From IMG/VR virus record IMGVR_UViG_3300020578_000086, positions 1-56,500 of that record: DNA of 56,500 bases, one strand, 5' to 3'. Made by a program: the position numbers and the translations under genes. Shown piece after piece: positions 52,959 to 56,500 of the stretch. The notes under the pieces were generated by a model. It saw only the letters and a program-made list of their open reading frames with translations, made no database searches and was not told the DNA's origin. The DNA is from a virus. How positions within the stretch are numbered: position 1 is the first letter of the stretch; the number at the start of each line of letters is the position of its first letter.

Positions 52959-53502
52959 TTTTATTAGATTTTTGTTTCTTTTTAATATCTGACCAAATTT
53001 GTTTTGCTGCTTCCATGCGCATAACACTTATAGTACTTGCTAAGAACTCTAATACATGTTCTTCACCTTCTTCGTAAGAATCTGCTAAAACTTTCATCAA
53101 CTCACTTGACGGAATGTCAAGTTCAAGATCTAGTTTAATTTTGGTATTAACTTTTTTGCTGTCCAGCAAAAGACGTGATATTGGGTTTTCTGGCGCGCGA
53201 TTATTTGGTTCAAAAGGTTTATCTGCTGAGGCGTTAACCCTTTGCAATGGCGGATTATGTTGCTGAGGTAAAGGTTGAAAAGTAGGCTGTGGTTTCATCA
53301 TTTCAATGTCTACAAAACCGTCATGTTCACCCGCTACTTCAATAAAGTAATCACCTAGTAGCTCTTCATTAGCACGAGATCCGTCTTCAAAGATTAAAAA
53401 GTTTAGGTATCCGTCGTTATGGATTTCTCCATTCCATCTAACGAATTCTCCGGCTTTTTCTCCTTTAAGCCATTGAAATGTTTTTTGTGTAGTCTCTGTC
53501 AT
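52945..53502 (-). CDS. Conserved phage hypothetical protein (185 aa)
   Basis: The start is placed at ATG 53502 (MTETTQKTFQWLKGEKAGEF) because a promoter-like AAATATATAC lies 13 bases upstream and the longer frame to 53664 would overlap the neighbouring gene. The N-terminal 65 residues form a compact beta-like domain (FVRWNGEIHNDGYLNFLIFE then DGSRANEELLGDYFIEV). A Pro/Gln-rich linker (FQPLPQQHNPPLQRV) follows. The C-terminal helix region (SSELMKVLADSYEEGEEHVL) then ends in a Lys-rich tail. No named family. First gene of the leftward run that includes the Nudix hydrolase. Confidence 0.72.
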   Translation of the reverse strand: MTETTQKTFQWLKGEKAGEFVRWNGEIHNDGYLNFLIFEDGSRANEELLGDYFIEVAGEHDGFVDIEMMKPQPTFQPLPQQHNPPLQRVNASADKPFEPNNRAPENPISRLLLDSKKVNTKIKLDLELDIPSSELMKVLADSYEEGEEHVLEFLASTISVMRMEAAKQIWSDIKKKQKSNKNETT

Positions 53503-53515
53503 TTTATTTGTTTTA

Positions 53516-53525
53516 GTATATATTT
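53516..53525 (-). promoter_or_regulatory. Candidate late-promoter element (AAATATATAC)
   Basis: Minus-strand AAATATATAC, a one- or two-base variant of the recurring element, in the 28-base gap before the 185-residue gene and 13 bases from its ATG. It supports the shorter start for that gene. Confidence 0.4.
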
Positions 53526-53530
53526 CATCA

Positions 53531-53860
53531 CTAAAATTCGATGAAATGTTTGTATTCTTCATGGTATTCTTGCATCCAGAGCTCTGGAAGTCCTTGGTGG
53601 ATCCATCCGATATATTCATTCCTAAAGCCTTGAAGAAATTTTTGAATATGCCCTTCATAATCATTGTCCGCTAAGTGAAGTATGTCTATTGTTGATATCT
53701 TAAATGTATGATAAGTTCCTTGCACTCGCCAGTACATGTAAAGTATACGGTTTATGTGTTCATACCCATACTCTATGACAAGCGGTGATGTCCATTTAGG
53801 AACTTCAATGTCAAAAGTCCCTGTACCAGCTAATGTACTGAAATCTTTATGAAACGGCAT
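53531..53860 (-). CDS. Small conserved phage protein (109 aa)
   Basis: Starts MPFHKDFSTLAGTGTFDIEV; continues PKWTSPLVIEYGYEHINRIL then YMYWRVQGTYHTFKI, a beta-rich, aromatic first half, and a helical C-terminus (GHIQKFLQGFRNEYIGWIHQ). It resembles unnamed small proteins seen repeatedly in T4-like and other large phages; no catalytic motif. It begins one base after the stop of the 88-residue gene, so they share a transcript. Function unknown. Confidence 0.68.
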   Translation of the reverse strand: MPFHKDFSTLAGTGTFDIEVPKWTSPLVIEYGYEHINRILYMYWRVQGTYHTFKISTIDILHLADNDYEGHIQKFLQGFRNEYIGWIHQGLPELWMQEYHEEYKHFIEF

Positions 53861-53861
53861 G

Positions 53862-54128
53862 TTAGTTGCTTCCTTCCTTGTTAGCGATTTCTGTTTCCAT
53901 TGCAGCTACAAGCAATTCAAAAATATCTGCTCGTGATTGATTATGCAAGTTGCCGATTGCTTCAAGATCTTGACGCATCATACGAGTATTAAGAACAGCT
54001 TTGTCACCGTCCATTAATTGTATAATGATGTTATCCCAATCTTCATACTTGATATTTTTTTGTGCTTCAAGCATAAGTTTAAGATTTTCCTTTGCTTGTT
54101 CTAATTCTTTTTCGTTGTTTTGTTCCAT
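53862..54128 (-). CDS. Small helical hypothetical protein (88 aa)
   Basis: The ATG at 54128 (MEQNNEKELEQAKENLKLML) is chosen because it follows AAAGGATATCACA, the nearest thing to a Shine-Dalgarno sequence in this region, and a TATAAATA element lies 17 bases upstream; a longer frame to 54182 lacks both. The protein is nearly all helical (DIFELLVAAMETEIANKEGSN at the end). No family recognised. First gene after the terminator-like hairpin, so probably the head of a new transcript. Confidence 0.65.
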   Translation of the reverse strand: MEQNNEKELEQAKENLKLMLEAQKNIKYEDWDNIIIQLMDGDKAVLNTRMMRQDLEAIGNLHNQSRADIFELLVAAMETEIANKEGSN

Positions 54129-54145
54129 TGTGATATCCTTTGATA

Positions 54146-54153
54146 TATTTATA
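54146..54153 (-). promoter_or_regulatory. TATAAATA element upstream of 88-residue gene
   Basis: Minus-strand TATAAATA, identical to the T4 late-promoter core, 17 bases before the ATG at 54128 and downstream of a terminator-like hairpin. An A+T-rich genome will contain chance copies, so support is mainly positional. Confidence 0.35.
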
Positions 54154-54188
54154 TTCACATGTTTGTAAAGAGTTTTCTGCATAAAGAA

Positions 54189-54215
54189 ACCCGGACGATA
54201 GCGAAATCTCCGGGT
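54189..54215 (-). terminator. Rho-independent-type terminator hairpin
   Basis: ACCCGGA at 54189-54195 pairs with TCCGGGT at 54209-54215. On the minus strand the stem continues inward with GAT/ATC pairing and is followed by TTTCTTTAT, a U-rich tract in the RNA. It lies about 35 bases after the stop of the leader-bearing 109-residue gene and before the promoter-like TATAAATA of the next gene, the right place to end the upstream transcript. Confidence 0.7.
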
Positions 54216-54219
54216 CTCA

Positions 54220-54237
54220 AGTTTGTCGTAACAAACT
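54220..54237 (-). other. Second hairpin preceding the terminator
   Basis: AGTTTGT (54220-54226), loop CGTA, ACAAACT (54231-54237): a perfect 7-bp stem with a 4-base loop, 5 bases from the terminator stem on its transcriptionally upstream side. It has no U-tract of its own. It may protect the 3' end of the leader-gene mRNA or be part of a compound terminator. Confidence 0.5.
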
Positions 54238-54248
54238 CCGGTCCTACT

Positions 54249-54578
54249 TTATATACTAGATTCAAAAACGATAGAATGTTGATAACTAGGTTTATCTGAT
54301 GCTACATTGATTGTAACATTCCCTTTATGTTTAAGGATTTGTTTAAGATAATCTACGACTTGCTTAGGTTTTCTAGGAAATCCATTGGCTCCTCTTAATC
54401 CAGCACCATACAACCAACTTGGAAGATTGTCTGCCGATATGTTAGGATCCTTAATGAATTCTTGAATATCTTTATCGGTGTATGTATGTTGTTTATTACC
54501 GTAAGTGATAACGGTAATTTTCTTTCCTTCATTTAAATTCTCATTTAAGAATTCTTCGAAAAGTTTAATGTATGCCAT
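54249..54578 (-). CDS. Small protein with capsid-targeting-like leader (109 aa)
   Basis: Leader MAYIKLFEEFLNE/NLNEGKK: the F-L-N-E core is followed at once by N-L-N-E-G, giving two overlapping candidate cleavage sites of the L-x-E type. The mature part has a strand (KITVITYGNKQHTYTDKDIQ), a helix (KPKQVVDYLKQILKHKGNVT) and a C-terminal strand. NLPSWLYGAGLRGANGFPRK in the middle is the most distinctive stretch; no family recognised. An AGATATATAG element lies 19 bases before the ATG, and two hairpins follow the stop, so it is probably a single-gene transcript. Confidence 0.76.
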   Translation of the reverse strand: MAYIKLFEEFLNENLNEGKKITVITYGNKQHTYTDKDIQEFIKDPNISADNLPSWLYGAGLRGANGFPRKPKQVVDYLKQILKHKGNVTINVASDKPSYQHSIVFESSI

Positions 54579-54597
54579 CTTTAAAGAGTTATTTTGA

Positions 54598-54607
54598 CTA
54601 TATATCT
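54598..54607 (-). promoter_or_regulatory. Candidate late-promoter element (AGATATATAG)
   Basis: Minus-strand AGATATATAG, 19 bases before the ATG at 54578. It overlaps the last base of the stop codon of the GAF-like gene upstream and matches the recurring element at the TATATA core. Confidence 0.4.
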
Positions 54608-55032
54608 TATTTGAACTTGTGTATCAATCCCATTGTTCCCGAAATATAAGCAGCCGTGTCTAAGATCAACTCTTGTTGATCTTTTGTAAAAACTCTTGCT
54701 TCTTTTACAAATTCGACGCCCAGCGAGCCGTGAAGTTTGCCGCTAGGAGTTTTGAGAGATGCTATGAATACGGATCTACATCCTGTGCCTTCTGCCGTGT
54801 CTCTTAACCCAAATGTTGGGCGTATTTCGTCTGCCATGTTGTCAATGCAAAGATAATCATTATCGTGAATCTCTTTGAGACTTCTGCTAAAGAAGCTTGT
54901 CGGTATGTTTTGAAACTTTTCCCTAATGGTAGAAACTCCTATTGATACGGTTTCATAAAATATGCTAAACTTTTTGATAGAAACCCCAGAAGTGTAATAG
55001 TGTCCCCCGTTATGAAATTGCGCGATCCACAC
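54607..55032 (-). CDS. GAF-like domain protein, N-terminus lost to a frame break
   Basis: Coordinates use the first canonical start, GTG at 55032, but that is inside the domain: the same frame is open to 55098 and reads, before the GTG, INEQLEYLIKEIDCDR, which joins smoothly to VWIAQFHNGGHYYTSGVSIK. The rest (CRSVFIASLKTPSGKLHGSL, then a C-terminal helix) fits a GAF-like sensor or ligand-binding fold. From memory, T4-like phages carry single proteins of a membrane helix followed by this 'DRxWIxQFHNGGxxY' domain. Here the helix is coded in the next frame (55080-55226). Either a one-base indel or frameshifted expression must be involved, since no ATG, GTG or TTG starts the complete domain. Confidence 0.65.
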   Translation of the reverse strand: MWIAQFHNGGHYYTSGVSIKKFSIFYETVSIGVSTIREKFQNIPTSFFSRSLKEIHDNDYLCIDNMADEIRPTFGLRDTAEGTGCRSVFIASLKTPSGKLHGSLGVEFVKEARVFTKDQQELILDTAAYISGTMGLIHKFK

Positions 55033-55079
55033 TCTATCACAATCAATCTCTTTGATAAGATATTCTAACTGTTCGTTTA

Positions 55080-55226
55080 TCAGTATGTCAATTCCATCTC
55101 ACGATACATAGTATCTTCATTTTCGCTACGGCCTTTCATCTTTGCCTTAATATACTCAACCAATGCTGGACCTACGATCGCGGTTATCACAGCCACGATT
55201 ATAGTAACTATCAATGTAATTTCCAT
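55080..55226 (-). CDS. Small membrane protein, probable N-terminal half of the split GAF protein (48 aa)
   Basis: The ATG at 55226 (MEITLIVTIIVAVITAIVGP) starts a 48-residue frame with one transmembrane helix at about 3-25, then a charged stretch (ALVEYIKAKMKGRSENEDTM, YREMELTY). A -1 shift near the GAA codon at the end would read M-E-I-D-I-L-I-N-E-Q and continue into the GAF-like domain. The longer frame from a GTG at 55316 (MEDTLSQRLQTTRIRR) is less likely. If the break is real, it is a single-span protein whose cytoplasmic partner is separate; a holin-like role is a weaker alternative. Confidence 0.6.
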   Translation of the reverse strand: MEITLIVTIIVAVITAIVGPALVEYIKAKMKGRSENEDTMYREMELTY

Positions 55227-55233
55227 ATCTTTT

Positions 55234-55332
55234 TTACCGGCCTTGGCCTTTGTACTTTTTAACGTAATTCTTCGAATTCTTGTTGTTTGTAGTCTTTGAC
55301 TTAGCGTGTCTTCCACAAAGTTTTTTAGTCTT
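55234..55332 (-). pseudogene. Small basic reading frame without start codon (32 codons)
   Basis: In the 98 bases between the membrane-protein gene and the 64-residue gene, one frame reads KTKKLCGRHAKSKTTNNK then NSKNYVKKYKGQGR and a stop. A short basic protein with a G-R-H-x-K-S-K region and a C-terminal Y-x-GQGR looks like small proteins of large phages, from memory. But the frame has no ATG, GTG or TTG and is closed upstream by TAG at 55333-55335. It may be a remnant, use a rare start, or need a one-base correction. Low confidence. Confidence 0.3.
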
Positions 55333-55519
55333 CTAATTTAGCGAGTCCTTTTTCTACCGCCAATTCAGCATTAGCTTTTGAAAGAATAAGCGCCATCTTG
55401 TGACCGTCCTTAGTTACACCTTTTGCGATATAACCGCCTTTAGAAGTTCGAGAAATTACAGCTTCGTGCATTTCTTCCTTTTGTTTTGTCTTTAGACAAT
55501 ACGCGATGATTTGATCCAT
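55325..55519 (-). CDS. Small conserved protein, DUF5679-like without cysteines (64 aa)
   Basis: Begins MDQIIAYCLKTKQKEEMHEA; then ISRTSKGGYIAKGVTKDGHK and MALILSKANAELAVEKG. The 'AYC-x-K-x-K-x-x-x-x-M-x-x-A ... G ... G-x-K-M' layout is reminiscent of small zinc-ribbon-like phage/archaeal proteins (DUF5679), but only one Cys remains, so the metal site appears lost. Such proteins are often topoisomerase- or DNA-associated by annotation only. It follows the 297-residue leader gene by 15 bases. Function unknown. Confidence 0.65.
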   Translation of the reverse strand: MDQIIAYCLKTKQKEEMHEAVISRTSKGGYIAKGVTKDGHKMALILSKANAELAVEKGLAKLED

Positions 55520-55534
55520 GTTATTGGTTTTTTG

Positions 55535-56428
55535 TTAGTAATTTATTTTTTTGTAATCTGCAATGTCTTTTAGTTCGGCTGTAGGTAATACTTCAATTTT
55601 CTTTAGTATTACGTTTCTTACGTTTGCTAAATCATTAATTTCTTTTTCTGAAAGACCTGCAATAGTATAAGTTTCGCCAACAGAAAAACCAAGAGTAGAA
55701 AGCTTTTTTGCACTGTCGAGAGATTCCCAATACTTGCTATCTAATGGCTGATTTGTATTAAATGTTGCAACACAATTATCCCAAAGAGTTTTTGCGTCTA
55801 TTGGGGAAGTTTTTTCAATTACGCAGCTTTCGCCACTAGTATAAACAGCAGCAATTGAATACTTTCCTGACATAGCGTCAGGTGGAGTGTTTTCTTTAAG
55901 TTTCTTAAATTGTTCAGGCTTGTCTTTATCCATGGTAGAAGATAAGCCATTTGAAAAAAGAATACTTAATATCTGATTAATTTTAATTGCAGACATACTT
56001 AATACACCAGAAAAACCAGCCTTTTTAGAAGCTTTTACTGATATCTTTTCATCTCCTTTACTTACGTCAGAAAAAATCGAATCAGCGCCTGCTGCTCCAA
56101 CAGCCGTAGGATTAGTTTGTTGCCCGCCTAATACTTTTTCAACTATATGTTCAGCTATTGTTGAAGTTCTAATTCCACCTACTGCTGTATCTTTAGCGTT
56201 TGTTCCAAGATTTGTAACAAACGTATGAAAAAAGTTTGCTTCATTCAAAAGAGGCCCGTCATCAGCAGCAAACTTCTTATCTTTCAAGATATCACTATAA
56301 GAAATTGTTGCCCCAGCCTTAGCACCGCTTGATCCTATATACTGTGTTAAGAACTGAAAAATGTTTTGTGCATTAACAGATTCATTAACAGATTCATTCA
56401 AGAAAGATTCGTAATCTAGAAGACCCAT
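55535..56428 (-). CDS. Leader-bearing protein with nuclease-like SVKAS patch (297 aa)
   Basis: The N-terminus MGLLDYESFLNE/SVNESVNAQ carries the F-L-x-E leader followed by a duplicated NESV unit. It is the largest member of the leader family. The middle reads ADSIFSDVSKGDEKISVKAS then KKAGFSGVLSMSAIKINQIL. An acidic residue followed by [hydrophobic]-S-V-K, and a downstream Ser-rich turn, recalls the D...(D/E)-x-K core of PD-(D/E)XK nucleases, but other folds could give this pattern. No membrane segment. If the leader targets it to the head, it would be the best candidate in the window for a packaged enzyme delivered with DNA. Nuclease assignment is tentative. Confidence 0.72.
   Translation of the reverse strand: MGLLDYESFLNESVNESVNAQNIFQFLTQYIGSSGAKAGATISYSDILKDKKFAADDGPLLNEANFFHTFVTNLGTNAKDTAVGGIRTSTIAEHIVEKVLGGQQTNPTAVGAAGADSIFSDVSKGDEKISVKASKKAGFSGVLSMSAIKINQILSILFSNGLSSTMDKDKPEQFKKLKENTPPDAMSGKYSIAAVYTSGESCVIEKTSPIDAKTLWDNCVATFNTNQPLDSKYWESLDSAKKLSTLGFSVGETYTIAGLSEKEINDLANVRNVILKKIEVLPTAELKDIADYKKINY
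56372..56395 (+). repeat. Direct 12-bp repeat (2 copies of attaacagattc)
   Basis: Two perfect tandem copies of attaacagattc coding NESV-NESV right after the leader of the 297-residue protein. Slippage here would change the spacing between the putative leader cleavage site and the mature protein without breaking the frame. Confidence 0.85.
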
Positions 56429-56447
56429 AGTATGTTTTTATATTTTA

Positions 56448-56500
56448 TTATTGGGTATCCAATATAATTTGTTTTAAAGTTTTTCTAATGTCATTCTGTT
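56448..56500 (-). CDS. 3' end of an upstream gene (partial, runs off right edge)
   Basis: One minus-strand frame entering from the right edge is open for 16 codons and stops at TAA TAA; it reads QNDIRKTLKQIILDTQ. A helical, Lys/Leu/Ile-rich C-terminus ending 20 bases before the ATG at 56428 would suit a gene upstream in the same operon. Too short to identify; the other two frames close sooner. Confidence 0.35.
   Translation of the reverse strand, partial: QNDIRKTLKQIILDTQ

Noticed and set aside
53503-53664. N-terminal extension of the 185-residue gene to 53664 (MIMKGIFKNFFKALGM)
   Set aside because: It would overlap the 109-residue gene at 53531-53860 almost fully in another frame and bypass the promoter-like element at 53516-53525.
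55080-55110. Programmed -1 frameshift at the membrane/GAF junction
   Set aside because: No X-XXY-YYZ slippery heptamer is present at the switch point and I see no obvious downstream stem; an indel or an unusual start is as likely.

Overview
The window reads as about 56 kb of a large, A+T-rich tailed-phage (myovirus) genome, centred on baseplate and tail-fibre genes. The T4-type landmarks are a LysM-like gp53 wedge protein, a gp27-like hub, a gp5-like OB-fold/beta-helix spike, a gp25-like wedge protein and a gp6/baseplate-J protein. They lie in one long leftward (minus-strand) operon together with several giant, mostly beta-rich virion proteins of 1190 to 2529 residues. No tRNA, rRNA, CRISPR array, integrase or insertion sequence was seen. 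Almost no gene has a Shine-Dalgarno sequence; starts follow A/T-rich leaders. That, with the low G+C, suggests a Bacteroidota host, but this is inference.

Layout, right to left along the minus strand. (1) 51.6-56.5 kb: small accessory genes (a leader-bearing protein with a possible nuclease-like patch, a membrane/GAF-like pair split by a frame break, a Nudix hydrolase, conserved phage hypotheticals). (2) 49.36-51.65 kb, plus strand: a five-gene cassette of an acidic gp67-like protein, three small proteins with a common 'TFENFLNE' type N-terminus, and a CapA-like metallophosphoesterase. (3) 31.3-49.3 kb: baseplate hub and wedge genes, interrupted by a 1528-residue structural protein, an S1-domain RNA-binding protein and an amidoligase-like enzyme fused to a beta-helix-like tail. 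(4) 23.2-31.1 kb: a 2179-residue protein in the gp7 position and a 454-residue structural protein. (5) 18.9-23.2 kb: an enzyme island (HAD phosphatase, Cys-rich protein, PhoH ATPase, DEDDy exonuclease, Fpg/Nei glycosylase) with a plus-strand operon of two tandem SET-domain genes. (6) 1-18.8 kb: tail-fibre and baseplate-periphery proteins, ending in a collagen-repeat fibre that runs off the left edge.

Two system-level ideas stand out. First, seven genes in three places share a short N-terminal leader ending in F-L-x-E, closely resembling the capsid-targeting leader of T4 internal proteins (ending FIAE before the gp21 cleavage site). They may be head-packaged, protease-matured cargo. Second, a TGATATATAC-like element lies 13-26 bases before the start of many transcription-unit heads on both strands, and may be the late-promoter element of this phage. 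A phage S1-domain protein in a genome without Shine-Dalgarno sequences, and two tandem SET-domain methyltransferase genes, are further candidates for takeover functions.
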